The notes: a model not told the origin generated them from the letters alone. DNA of 64,000 nucleotides from an uncultured Oscillospiraceae bacterium (GCA_910579545.1 CAJTVI010000001.1:62001-126000), one strand, 5' to 3'. Shown: positions 8,465 through 16,563, counted from the first letter of the stretch. Translations and numbers: made by a program.

Positions 8465-9080
8465 GGCGGCCTACATCTCGCTGCTGGACCTGCAGCGGGT
8501 GATGGGCCGTTCGCTCAAACGCAGCGGCCTGCCGGTGTGGTACACGCTGGGCTTTAACCCCCACATCTATATGACCTTTGCCTGCCCGCTGCCCCTGGGG
8601 CAGGAGAGCCTGGTGGAGAGCGTAGATGTAAAAACCGAGCAGGAAGCCCCCGACCTTGCGGCCTGGAAAACGGCGCTTGCCCGGGTGATGCCGGCGGGTA
8701 TCGGGATCAAAAAGGTCGCCCTGCCGCAAAAAAAGGCCGAGGAGATCGGCTTTGCCGAGTACACCGTTTGCTACCGCACGGCCGCGGCGGTCCCGGCGCT
8801 GGAGGGGTACAACGCCCTTGCCAGCGCGCCGGCCGAAAAAAAGTCCAAGCGGGGGGTGCGCAGCATCGAGCTGAAAGAGCACCTGCCCAAAATCGACTAC
8901 CAGACAGCCGAGGGAGGGGAGGGGGCCGTTTTTTCGGTGCGGCTGCCCGCCAGCGAGGCCCTGAACCTGAACCCCGCCCTGCTGACCGGCTTTTTGCAGC
9001 AGCGGTTTGGCCTGCCGGCCCAGGCCGCGGGCATCCTGCGCACCGCGCTGTACACCAAGGACGGGGCGCCTTTCCTTTAA
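8427..9080 (+). CDS. TIGR03936-family radical SAM-associated protein (DUF2344)
   Basis: A 217-residue protein beginning at TTG 8427 with GGGAGGG 7 nt upstream, all inside the end of the radical SAM gene. The start VRIWFTKQNEAAYISLLDLQ and RSGLPVWYTLGFNPH are characteristic of the family, which in many bacteria is fused to or follows the TIGR03960 protein. No catalytic motif is evident. I infer a substrate-handling partner of the radical SAM enzyme. In many Firmicutes this pair precedes rng and rplU-obgE; here radA follows instead. Confidence 0.85.
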   Translation: MTTVRIWFTKQNEAAYISLLDLQRVMGRSLKRSGLPVWYTLGFNPHIYMTFACPLPLGQESLVESVDVKTEQEAPDLAAWKTALARVMPAGIGIKKVALPQKKAEEIGFAEYTVCYRTAAAVPALEGYNALASAPAEKKSKRGVRSIELKEHLPKIDYQTAEGGEGAVFSVRLPASEALNLNPALLTGFLQQRFGLPAQAAGILRTALYTKDGAPFL

Positions 9081-9117
9081 TTTTTGGCAAACCGCTGCAA
9101 AGGGGGAGAAACGCACC

Positions 9118-10524
9118 TTGAAGGATCCAAAGCTCAAAACCATCTATGTCTGCTCGGAATGCGGCGAGACCAGCCCGCGCTGGATGGGCCGCTGCCCCGC
9201 CTGCGGGGCCTGGAATACCATGACCGAGGATGTGGTTGCCCCTCCGCCCAAGGCGGGCAGGGCGGCCAAGGGCGCGGCGGGCACGGCGCGCCAGCCGGGG
9301 GTCACCTCGCTGACCGCCCAGCGCCTGCAGGACATCAGCACCACCGAGGAAAAAAGCCGTATCATCACCCAGATCGGCGAGCTGGACCGGGTGCTGGGCG
9401 GCGGCATTGTGCTGGGCAGCGTGGTACTGCTGGGCGGCGAGCCGGGTGCGGGCAAATCCACCCTTTTGCTGCAGCTTTGCGGCGCGGTTTCGCAGGAGCT
9501 TGAGGTTTTGTATGTGACCGGCGAGGAATCCACCCGGCAGATCAAGCTGCGGGCCAATCGGCTGGGAGTGGCGCAGGAGAACATCGCCCTTGCCGCCGAG
9601 ACCGACATTGATGAAATTTGCGGCCTGATCGAGCAGACCAAGCCGGGCCTTGTGGTGATCGACTCGATCCAAACCATGCATTGCAGCGATGTTTCTTCCT
9701 CCTCCGGCAGCGTATCCCAGGTCAAGGAGTGCACCGCGCGGCTGCTGGCGGTTGCCAAAAGCCTGGAAATCCCCACCTTTATTGTAGGGCATGTCAACAA
9801 GGACGGCGCGATCGCCGGCCCCAAGGTGATGGAGCATATTGTTGATACCGTGCTGTATTTTGAGGGGGACAAGACCCTGCCGTACCGGGTGCTGCGGGCG
9901 GTAAAAAACCGGTACGGCTCCACCAACGAGATCGGCATGTTTGACATGACCGGCGAGGGGCTGACCGAAATCGAAAACCCCTCGCAGCTTTTGCTGGAGG
10001 GCCGGCCGCTGGGCATCAGCGGCAACTGCGTGGCCTGCACCATGGAGGGCACCCGGCCTATCTTAAGTGAGGTGCAGGCGCTGGCGGCCAAAAGCAGCCT
10101 GAGCACCCCGCGCCGGGCCTGCAGCGGCTACGATTACAACCGCGCCAGCCTGCTGCTGGCCGTGCTGGAAAAGCGGGCCGGGTTTTATTTTGGCAGCCTG
10201 GACGTGTATATCAACATCGTGGGCGGCCTGCGGCTGGACGAGACCGCCTGCGACCTTGCAGTCTGCCTTGCGATGGTCTCCTCGCTGCTGGACACGCCCA
10301 TCGGGGATAAGACGATCGCGGTAGGCGAGGTGGGGCTTTCGGGCGAGGTGCGCAGCGTGACCCATCTCGAAAACCGCCTGCGGGAGGCGCAGCGTATCGG
10401 GTTTACCCGGGCCATTGTGCCAAAGCACAGCCTGGCCCAGATCGACACGGCGGCCTTTGGCGGCCTGCAGCTGATAGGCGTAAGCTATCTGCGGGACGCC
10501 ATCAAGGCCATCAAGCAGGGCTGA
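9118..10524 (+). CDS. radA: DNA repair protein RadA
   Basis: A 468-residue RecA-like branch-migration ATPase used in recombinational repair. TTG at 9118 is chosen: AGGGGGAG lies 9 nt upstream and the family sequence begins here. Order of domains: a four-cysteine zinc finger (CSECGE...CPACG) at residues 13-31, Walker A GGEPGAGKST, Walker B-like LVVIDSIQT, the RadA signature KNRYGSTNEIG, and a C-terminal Lon-protease-like domain with LRLDETACDLAVCLA. In Bacillus radA(sms) sits beside disA and ctsR-clpC; neither is here. Length matches the family. Confidence 0.96.
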   Translation: MKDPKLKTIYVCSECGETSPRWMGRCPACGAWNTMTEDVVAPPPKAGRAAKGAAGTARQPGVTSLTAQRLQDISTTEEKSRIITQIGELDRVLGGGIVLGSVVLLGGEPGAGKSTLLLQLCGAVSQELEVLYVTGEESTRQIKLRANRLGVAQENIALAAETDIDEICGLIEQTKPGLVVIDSIQTMHCSDVSSSSGSVSQVKECTARLLAVAKSLEIPTFIVGHVNKDGAIAGPKVMEHIVDTVLYFEGDKTLPYRVLRAVKNRYGSTNEIGMFDMTGEGLTEIENPSQLLLEGRPLGISGNCVACTMEGTRPILSEVQALAAKSSLSTPRRACSGYDYNRASLLLAVLEKRAGFYFGSLDVYINIVGGLRLDETACDLAVCLAMVSSLLDTPIGDKTIAVGEVGLSGEVRSVTHLENRLREAQRIGFTRAIVPKHSLAQIDTAAFGGLQLIGVSYLRDAIKAIKQG

Positions 10525-10547
10525 GGATGAGCAGCAAGGAGGACGCG

Positions 10548-10736
10548 ATGAAACCGGGCAACAGGGATGATGGCTGGATCACCGGCCGTCTTTACTTTAA
10601 CAGGGAAGATAAACGGGTGATCATTAAGAGGCCGCAAAGCGGGCTTGGCTATACAATGAATTTGGGAAATAAGTGGACATGGATTTTTAGTTTTCTTTTT
10701 GTAATGGTGGTTGTTATAGTTGTCAGCGCCCTTTAA
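10548..10736 (+). CDS. Small DUF5808-like single-pass membrane protein
   Basis: A 62-residue protein. ATG at 10548 has a perfect AAGGAGG 5 nt upstream, whereas ATG 10527, two nt after the radA stop, has none. Residues 10-40 (ITGRLYFNREDKRVIIKRP then GLGYTMNLGNKWTW) resemble DUF5808, a short soluble motif often found next to membrane helices. Residues 43-61 form one hydrophobic helix. It could be co-transcribed with radA, though base composition falls toward its 3' end and no relation to repair is evident. Function unknown. Confidence 0.65.
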   Translation: MKPGNRDDGWITGRLYFNREDKRVIIKRPQSGLGYTMNLGNKWTWIFSFLFVMVVVIVVSAL

Positions 10737-11192
10737 ACAATTTTATATGATCGTTTGAAGAGTTGTTGGGTAGGCGCAAATTCTGCAAGCAGCTTGGCGT
10801 CCTGGAGCGCCGCGATGCCTCGGCCGCGGTAAGGCCAGTCAGGGGCCATGGTTATTTTGCCCACGGGGACCGGCCTGTCTGGGGCCCTGGGGGATACGCT
10901 TTTTATCTGTATGTTGAGGGCTGGGCATGTGGGGGCTGGGCGGCTTAAAAGGGATCGGAGGCAGGGGTTCTATTTCTGGCATTTCCGCACAGGCTATTTC
11001 GCTAAATGTAAATTTAGCGAAATAGAGGGGAGGTCTAAAGCCCAATATAGGCTTTGGGCACCTCAAAGCAGCCTGCACAGCCCGCCAAGCGTTTCCGGCC
11101 CCAAAAGGCTGGCCCCATAAGTTCTGCCAGCGGCCTGTGGACCCGCGCGTACAGCACACGGCATACATTACATGATGGTTTGGGAGTTTTTT
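10737..11192. other. Non-coding stretch of 456 bp before the Xer gene
   Basis: No reading frame here has both a ribosome site and protein-like composition. Visible structure: a 14-bp perfect inverted repeat at 10994-11025, a second small stem (11037-11042 with 11050-11055, AAAGCC/GGCTTT) right after it, and a GC-rich tail before the Xer gene. It could be regulatory or the remains of a lost gene. Confidence 0.6.
10994..11025. repeat. 14-bp perfect inverted repeat, AT-rich, 4-nt loop
   Basis: Left arm 10994-11007 (CTATTTCGCTAAAT) and right arm 11012-11025 are exact reverse complements around a GTAA loop. It is conspicuously AT-rich for this window and is not followed by a T run in either direction, so it is not a simple terminator. 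Candidate operator or mobile-element end. Confidence 0.85.
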
Positions 11193-12269
11193 ATGAGCAG
11201 TTATCTTGATCCCGCACACCCTGCGCGCCATGCGCCCTATACGGATGTTCCCAAGGACGTGATAGATTACCTGCGCTACCTCGAAACCATCATCAACCGC
11301 TCGCCCCGCACGGTAAACGGCTACTATATCGACCTGCGCACCTTTTTCAGGTTTCTTGTGCGGCACCGCGGCCAGATGCCCGCGGACCAGCCGCTGGAAG
11401 AAATCTCTGCGGCCGGGCTGGATACCGGCTTTATCCGGTCGGTTACCAAGGAAGAAATTTACGAGTACCTGTATTATTTAAGCAGCCAGCGCCAGAACCA
11501 GCCGGCGGCCCGCGCCCGCAAGCTCAGCAGCATCAAGGGCTTTTTCCATTACATGACCGCCAAGGCCGGCATCCTTGAAAGCGACCCTTCCGAGGATATT
11601 TCGGTGCCGGCTTTGCGCAAAGCGCTGCCCAAATACCTTTCGCTGGAAGAAAGCATTGACTTGTTAAAAAATATACAAAGTGATTTTTATGAGCGGGATT
11701 TCTGCATTATAACGCTGTTTTTAAATTGCGGCATGCGCCTTTCGGAACTTGTGGGCATTGATTTGACCGATTTTAAGGAGGATACCATCCGCATTGTGGG
11801 CAAGGGCAACAAGGAGCGGCTTGTGTACCTGAACCCCGCCTGTACAGGCGCTTTGCGCACCTACATCGACGCCCGGGCAAAACTGCCGAACCTGCGCGAT
11901 AAAAACGCGCTTTTTATCTCTCAGCGCACCGGCAAACGGCTGGGCAACCGCCGTGTGGAGCAGATCGTGGACAACTGCCTGCGGGCGGCCGGCCTGGACG
12001 GCAAGGGCTATTCGCCCCACAAGCTGCGGCATACGGCCGCGACCCTGATGTACCGCCATGGGGATGTGGACATGCTGGCCCTCAAGGAGATCCTGGGGCA
12101 CGAACATGTTTCCACCACCGAAATATACACCCACATCAACACCCAAAAATTGCAGGACGCCGCCAATGCCTCTCCCCTCTCCCGCATGAAATTTTCGCCG
12201 CCGCCGGCCCCCGAGCGCCCATCAGACGGCGAGGACGCCGCTGAGGACCGGCCCAAAGAACAGCCCTGA
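11193..12269 (+). CDS. Tyrosine recombinase, XerC/XerD type
   Basis: A 358-residue site-specific recombinase. ATG at 11193 (MSSYLDP) is chosen because GGGAG lies 6 nt upstream; the ATG at 11172 lacks a site. The N-terminal SAM-like core-binding domain spans ~20-130 (VIDYLRYLETIINRSPRTV). The catalytic domain holds the complete set: R182 (CGMRLSEL), K204 (GKGNKER), H276-x-x-R279 (HKLRH), H303 (LGHEHVS) and nucleophile Y312 (EIYTHI). Probable role is chromosome dimer resolution at dif. It is longer than typical XerC/D (~300) through a charged Pro-rich tail. Its 3' end overlaps the convergent spoIIM-like gene by 48 bp. In Bacillus spoIIM also lies close to xerD (ripX). Confidence 0.9.
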   Translation: MSSYLDPAHPARHAPYTDVPKDVIDYLRYLETIINRSPRTVNGYYIDLRTFFRFLVRHRGQMPADQPLEEISAAGLDTGFIRSVTKEEIYEYLYYLSSQRQNQPAARARKLSSIKGFFHYMTAKAGILESDPSEDISVPALRKALPKYLSLEESIDLLKNIQSDFYERDFCIITLFLNCGMRLSELVGIDLTDFKEDTIRIVGKGNKERLVYLNPACTGALRTYIDARAKLPNLRDKNALFISQRTGKRLGNRRVEQIVDNCLRAAGLDGKGYSPHKLRHTAATLMYRHGDVDMLALKEILGHEHVSTTEIYTHINTQKLQDAANASPLSRMKFSPPPAPERPSDGEDAAEDRPKEQP

Positions 12270-13169
12270 AAGCGCCGAAAGCCCGCAGGGGATCAGCGCG
12301 GCAAGGCAGCAGGCAAGGTAACGGCTTAGCAGCAGGCGCGCCGGTTCGCCCGCCGGCTGGCCGGGACGCGGCCTGCCGCCAAAGCAGAGCGCGGCAAGCC
12401 GCAGCGACATTTGCAGCGCGCAGGCCCCCAGCAAGATCTGAAGTGCCGCCTGCAAAACCTCCGGCAGCCAGAACAGCAGCCCCTCCGCCAGCGCCCCCTG
12501 CATGGCATAGCGGGCCAAAAGCCCGGCACAGAAGCAGCCGAACACCGCCCCCCGCAGCGCCGCCTGCAAAACAAGCAGCGCCGCCCCAAAGGCGCAAAAG
12601 CCGCACAGCAGCACCAGGGTAAGCTGCAAAAACGCCGCCAAGAACTGGCCGCTGAGAATACGCAGCGGCGGCCCGGCCATCGTTTGCAGCCGGACGTCGA
12701 GATAATAGCCCATGTACGCGCCGGCGTCCGTGCCAAGAAACTGAAACGCAAGGCTGCCGGCCGGCAGGCCCGCCAGATACGCCAGGCCCAGCAGCCTGGC
12801 ATTTTTTTTGCCGCAAGAGGCTGTTTTTGCGGGCGTTGGGGGATATTCCGCCCGCGCCGCCCGGCCCAAAACCTGGGAGGGCCGCGGCTGGGCAGATATT
12901 TGGGGCGCTTGGGGTGTTTGGGGCATCGGGGCAGCTTGGGCCGGCGGGGCGGCGTACAAAAGACGGTCGGTCTCGTCCTGCCAGCCGGCGGCGGCAAAAA
13001 CGCTGGCCGTTTTTGGGGCTGGCTGCCGGCTTTGCTGGGGTGGGCTGGCTGCCGCGGGCTTTTTTTGCGCCGCAAAAGGCTGTACAGGCGTTTGGCCTGC
13101 CGGATGTGCGGCGCTCTTTTTTGCTGTAAAGGTATTTACCTGTTCGGGGCTTGCTTTATAGGTCCACAT
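12222..13169 (-). CDS. spoIIM: SpoIIM-like integral membrane protein
   Basis: A 315-residue protein in two parts. Residues 1-125 are a low-complexity Pro/Ala/Gln-rich tail. Residues 126-315 carry several hydrophobic helices. The pattern LRGAVFGCFCAGLL ... GLLFWLPEVLQAALQILLGACALQMSLRL matches the end of SpoIIM (G..VG...GFL ... LP........G......SLKL), the engulfment protein that forms the SpoIIDMP complex. Neighbouring Xer recombinase and the yajC cluster agree with spoIIM-xerD linkage in Bacillus. The start is uncertain: ATG 13169 has only a distant AAAGGGAAG, and a start inside the tail is possible. The convergent overlap with the Xer gene is 48 bp. Confidence 0.6.
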   Translation of the reverse strand: MWTYKASPEQVNTFTAKKSAAHPAGQTPVQPFAAQKKPAAASPPQQSRQPAPKTASVFAAAGWQDETDRLLYAAPPAQAAPMPQTPQAPQISAQPRPSQVLGRAARAEYPPTPAKTASCGKKNARLLGLAYLAGLPAGSLAFQFLGTDAGAYMGYYLDVRLQTMAGPPLRILSGQFLAAFLQLTLVLLCGFCAFGAALLVLQAALRGAVFGCFCAGLLARYAMQGALAEGLLFWLPEVLQAALQILLGACALQMSLRLAALCFGGRPRPGQPAGEPARLLLSRYLACCLAALIPCGLSALSGLFFGPVLSGVLAV

Positions 13170-13360
13170 AGGCTTGTACCACTTCCCTTTGCCTTATGCC
13201 TATGCGCAAGGCATCAAAAACATGCGCCCCCGCCCAAAAAGCGGGCGGGGGCGCGGGAGTGCTGCATGGGCGCCTGTATGGGATACCTCCCGGCGCAGCC
13301 GCAACGTTGCGGCGATGCAGGCGAGCGTTGCAGCTGCGCCTGCGTTGCCGGCCCCGGCGT

Positions 13361-13798
13361 TTACCGGCCGGCCGGGCGGCGGCGCTTTTTTTGCTGGGCA
13401 AACAAAAGGCCCAGATACCCGCCCAGGCAGCCGGAGAGCAGGATGCTGGCCAGCTTGATAGCGGCAAAGCCGGTAAACTCCCGCTGGCCGTTCAGCAGCG
13501 CGGCCAGCGCATAAGCGGCAAAAAAGAAGATACCGGTGCACAGCCCCAGCAGCAGCCCGTTTTTTTGCTGCAAACGGCTCAGCAGCATGGCGGCCCCGGC
13601 CGTGCCGATGCAGATGGCGGCGGTGGCCATGGGTACGGCCGCGTAGAGGGGCAGGTCTGCTTTGCTGAACACCCAGCTGAAAAACAGCAGCGCCAGCACA
13701 CACAAAACAATGCCCGCAAGCAGCGAGCCCAGGATGCAGCGGCCCAGCGAATGGCCCCCTTTTGGGCCGGGTTTTGGCGGCGGGATCGGTTTGGACAT
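13361..13798 (-). CDS. TIGR04086-family membrane protein (YrzE-like)
   Basis: A 145-residue protein with four predicted membrane helices, ending in a basic KKRRR tail. ATG at 13798 has GGAGGTG 7 nt upstream. The family is normally encoded next to yajC and tgt in Firmicutes (yrzE in Bacillus), as here. Sequence features: a short Pro/Lys cytoplasmic N-terminus, then LLAGIVLCVLALLFFSWVF, ATAAICIGTAGAAMLL, LLLGLCTGIFFFAAYALAALL and AAIKLASILLSGCLGGYLGLL. Function unknown. Its ribosome site lies inside a hairpin (see separate entry), so translation is probably conditional. Confidence 0.78.
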   Translation of the reverse strand: MSKPIPPPKPGPKGGHSLGRCILGSLLAGIVLCVLALLFFSWVFSKADLPLYAAVPMATAAICIGTAGAAMLLSRLQQKNGLLLGLCTGIFFFAAYALAALLNGQREFTGFAAIKLASILLSGCLGGYLGLLFAQQKKRRRPAGR

Positions 13799-13836
13799 AA
13801 AAAAACACCTCCACACCATACCAATATGTGCGGAGG
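13799..13836 (-). promoter_or_regulatory. Hairpin enclosing the ribosome site of the TIGR04086 gene
   Basis: Reading the minus strand, CCTCCGCAC (13836-13828) pairs with GTGTGGAGG (13816-13808), nine pairs with one G-U, followed by a seven-T run that ends at the ATG. The 3' arm contains the GGAGG used by the gene. It has the form of an intrinsic terminator but sits exactly on the translation start. Confidence 0.6.
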
Positions 13837-13875
13837 CGCCTTTTTATTCATCCAGTAATAAGGCCGGGGCCAGGG

Positions 13876-14199
13876 TTATTTTTTCTCCCCGCCGTCCAGC
13901 GAGAGCTTGTTGACCGCGGCAATGGCGGTGCGGCGGAAGCGGATCTTGACCCGGTCGCTGCCGGTCTCCATCACAAAGGTGTCGTCCTTCATGGCAACGA
14001 CCCGGCCGATGATGCCGCCAATGGTGGTGACCTCATCGCCGATCTCCAGCGAGTTGCGCATCTCCGCCTCGCGCTTTTGCTGCTTTTTTTGCGGGCGGTA
14101 GATCATAAAGTACATCAGGGCCACCATGGCCACCAGCATCACGATCATCGAGGTCATTTCGGCGCCGCCGGCAGCCGCGGTCAGGAATGAAAAGGTCAT
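13876..14199 (-). CDS. yajC: Preprotein translocase subunit YajC
   Basis: A 107-residue accessory subunit of the Sec holotranslocon. ATG at 14199 has AAGGAG 8 nt upstream. One N-terminal helix (MIVMLVAMVALMYFMIYRPQ) is followed by the diagnostic KKQQKREAEMRNSLEIGDEV and TTIGGIIGRV, then a small beta domain. It follows queA and tgt, the usual linkage, but has its own promoter. secDF is not in the window. Confidence 0.95.
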   Translation of the reverse strand: MTFSFLTAAAGGAEMTSMIVMLVAMVALMYFMIYRPQKKQQKREAEMRNSLEIGDEVTTIGGIIGRVVAMKDDTFVMETGSDRVKIRFRRTAIAAVNKLSLDGGEKK

Positions 14200-14247
14200 G
14201 GAAACAATCTCCTTCAAAATATTTCAAAACAAAGTTCGATCAGTGCT

Positions 14248-14276
14248 ATTATACAAAAAAAGCGCATGGGATGCAA
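14248..14276 (-). promoter_or_regulatory. Sigma-A promoter for yajC
   Basis: Minus strand: TTGCAT (14276-14271), 17-bp spacer, TATAAT (14253-14248). Transcription would start near 14241, about 42 nt before the yajC ATG, so yajC and the next gene can be expressed without queA-tgt. Confidence 0.75.
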
Positions 14277-14329
14277 GGGCTAAATCTTTGCCGGAACCAG
14301 CGCCGGGCACGCCGGCTCTGTAAGCACGC

Positions 14330-15463
14330 TTATATGCGTGTATCCAGCAGCGCCGCATAGCGCGCATAAAATGCATCGTACTGCCCGTTGTCCAGCGCCT
14401 GGCGGATGCATTCCATCAGGTGGTTGTAAAAATAGAGGTTGTGCATCACCGCAAGGCGCATGCCCAGCATCTCGTCCGCCTTAAAGAGGTGCCGCAGGTA
14501 CGCCCGGGAAAAATGCCGGCAGACCGGGCAGCCGCAGGCGGGGTCGATGGGCTGTTCGTCCCGTTCGTACTTGAGGTTTTTGATGTTGATGATGCCGGCC
14601 CAGGTGTTCAGGTGGCCGTGGCGCGCGTTGCGGCTGGGCATTACGCAGTCGAACAGGTCAACGCCGCGCCGCACCGCCTCTAAGATGTTGCCCGGCGTAC
14701 CCACCCCCATCAGGTAGCGGATCTTGTCCCGCGGCATCTGCGGTTCCACGCACTCGATCATCCCGTACATCACCTCGGCCGGCTCCCCCACCGCAAGGCC
14801 GCCGATGGCGTACCCGTCCAGCCCAAGCTCCGCGATCTGCTTCATGTGTTCTATCCGCAGTTCCCGGAAGGTGCAGCCCTGGTTGATGCCAAACAGCAGC
14901 TGCTGGGGGTTTACCGCCTTCCCCTCGGCCTTAAGGCGGTCCAGCTCGGCCTTGCAGCGGGCCAGCCACCGGGTGGTGCGGGCGCAGGAGGCCGCCGCGT
15001 AGTCCCGCGGGGCGGGGTTTTCAACGCATTCGTCAAAGGCCATGGCGATGGTGGAGCCAAGGTTTGCCTGGATCTGCATGCTCTGCTCCGGGCCCATAAA
15101 AATCCTGCGGCCGTCAAGGTGAGAGCGGAAGGTCACCCCTTCTTCGGTGATCTGGCGCAGCTTTGCCAGGCTGAACACCTGGAAGCCGCCGCTGTCGGTC
15201 AAAACCGGGCCGTCCCACCGGGTAAAGCGGCGCAGCCCGCCAAGCTGCGCCACCAGCGCGTCCCCCGGGCGCAGGTGCAGATGGTAGGTGTTGCAGAGCA
15301 TGACCTGGCAGCCGATCTCCTTAAGGTCAAAGGCGGAAAGCCCCCCCTTGATGGCCGCCGCGGTGGCCACGTTCATAAACGCGGGGGTCTGCACCCTGCC
15401 GTGCACGGTGCAAAATTCGCCCCGGCGGGCGCTGTGCTCCTGTTTTAGCAGCTGGAACGGCAT
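14330..15463 (-). CDS. tgt: tRNA-guanine transglycosylase
   Basis: A 377-residue enzyme that swaps guanine-34 of GUN-anticodon tRNAs for preQ1. Landmarks: ARRGEF and HGRVQTPAFMNV near the start, the nucleophile region DSGGFQVFSL, the other active-site aspartate in VDLFDCVMPSRNARHG, and the zinc ligands in CGCPVCRHFSR followed by a histidine in AVMHNLYFY. Start is a compromise: ATG 15463 (MPFQLLKQ) fits the family and has AGAGAGG 12 nt upstream, while ATG 15475 abuts that same site. Length agrees with the family. It lies 51 bp after queA in the same direction, giving two consecutive steps of queuosine synthesis. Confidence 0.96.
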   Translation of the reverse strand: MPFQLLKQEHSARRGEFCTVHGRVQTPAFMNVATAAAIKGGLSAFDLKEIGCQVMLCNTYHLHLRPGDALVAQLGGLRRFTRWDGPVLTDSGGFQVFSLAKLRQITEEGVTFRSHLDGRRIFMGPEQSMQIQANLGSTIAMAFDECVENPAPRDYAAASCARTTRWLARCKAELDRLKAEGKAVNPQQLLFGINQGCTFRELRIEHMKQIAELGLDGYAIGGLAVGEPAEVMYGMIECVEPQMPRDKIRYLMGVGTPGNILEAVRRGVDLFDCVMPSRNARHGHLNTWAGIINIKNLKYERDEQPIDPACGCPVCRHFSRAYLRHLFKADEMLGMRLAVMHNLYFYNHLMECIRQALDNGQYDAFYARYAALLDTRI

Positions 15464-15514
15464 CCGGCAAAACATCCTCTCTATGGTTTTTGGGGGTTCG
15501 GGCCGCGGCGGGCT

Positions 15515-16543
15515 TTATACGATCAGCATCGCGTCCCCAAAGCTGAAAAAGCGGTAGCCCTCCCGCACCGCCGTTTTATAGGCGTCCATGGTGTTTTGGT
15601 AGCCGCAAAAGGCCGCCACCAGCATGATCAGGGTGCTTTCGGGCAGGTGGAAGTTGGTGATCAGCCCATCGATGCAGGCAAACCGGCTGCCCGGATACAA
15701 AAAGATGTCCGTGCTGCCGCTGCAGGCGCGTATCTCGCCGTACTGCGCGGCGGCCGCCTCTAAGGTGCGGCAGCTGGTGGTGCCCACCGCGATCACCCGG
15801 CGGCCCTCCGCCTTGGCCCGGCGGATCAGACCGGCGGTGCTCTCGCTGATGCTGTACCACTCCGAGTGCATCACATGGTCCTCCACCCGCTCCTCCTTGA
15901 CCGGACGGAAGGTGCCCAGCCCCACATGCAGGGTGACCTGGGCGAACTGCACCCCCTTTTGCTTTAACGCGTCGATCAGTTCGGGGGTAAAATGCAGCCC
16001 GGCCGTCGGCGCGGCGGCGCTGCCCAGTTCCTTGGCGTACACGGTCTGGTACTGGCTCTGGTCCTCCAGCTGGCGGGTGATGTAGGGCGGCAGGGGCATC
16101 CGGCCAAACAGGTCCAGCTTTTCGTAAAGGGTGGGGGTATCGTACTCAAACAGCACCCGCTTGCCTCCGTCCGGCAGGGTCTGTTGGATCACCGCCCGCA
16201 GGCTGCCGTCGCCAAAACTCACGCAGGTGCCGGGCTGCATCCGCTTGCCGGGCTTTGCCAGGCACTCCCACACGTCCCCCTGCTGCTGGCGCAGCAGCAG
16301 CACCTCGCACACCGCGCCGGTGGGCTCCTTGCGGCCGATCAGCCGGGCCGGCAGCACCTTGGAGTCGTTCACCACCAAAAGGTCGCCCGCATGTAATAGG
16401 GTCACAAGATCCCGGAAAACATGGTGGCTCAAAGCGCCGTTCTGCCGGTCCATGCATAAAAGCCGCGCGGTGTCCCGCGGGCTGGCGGGCTGCTGCGCGA
16501 TCTGCTGGGGGGGCAGATCAAACCAGAAATCCTTTTTGAGCAT
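15515..16543 (-). CDS. queA: S-adenosylmethionine:tRNA ribosyltransferase-isomerase
   Basis: A 342-residue enzyme that transfers and isomerises the ribosyl group of SAM onto preQ1-tRNA to give epoxyqueuosine. It starts KKDFWFDLPPQQIAQQPASPR and carries LLVVNDSKVLPARL, GSAAAPTAGLHFT, VTLHVGLGTFRPV and NFHLPESTLIMLVAAF, all typical of QueA. Start ATG 16543 is preceded by an AAAGAAAGGCAAGAGG purine run. First gene of the queA-tgt pair, divergent from asd across a 328-bp region. Confidence 0.97.
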   Translation of the reverse strand: MLKKDFWFDLPPQQIAQQPASPRDTARLLCMDRQNGALSHHVFRDLVTLLHAGDLLVVNDSKVLPARLIGRKEPTGAVCEVLLLRQQQGDVWECLAKPGKRMQPGTCVSFGDGSLRAVIQQTLPDGGKRVLFEYDTPTLYEKLDLFGRMPLPPYITRQLEDQSQYQTVYAKELGSAAAPTAGLHFTPELIDALKQKGVQFAQVTLHVGLGTFRPVKEERVEDHVMHSEWYSISESTAGLIRRAKAEGRRVIAVGTTSCRTLEAAAAQYGEIRACSGSTDIFLYPGSRFACIDGLITNFHLPESTLIMLVAAFCGYQNTMDAYKTAVREGYRFFSFGDAMLIV

Positions 16544-16563
16544 CCTCTTGCCTTTCTTTTACA

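Noticed and set aside
10763..11120. Short open frames in the empty stretch before the Xer gene
   Set aside because: No ribosome sites, unlikely composition, and they run through the inverted repeat.
13170..13360. Possible small gene between the spoIIM-like and TIGR04086 genes
   Set aside because: Only GC-rich shadow frames without starts; nothing supportable seen.
12411..13514. Plus-strand open frame across the spoIIM-like gene
   Set aside because: Arg/Gln/Pro-rich translation with no ribosome site; the opposite strand encodes ordered membrane helices.
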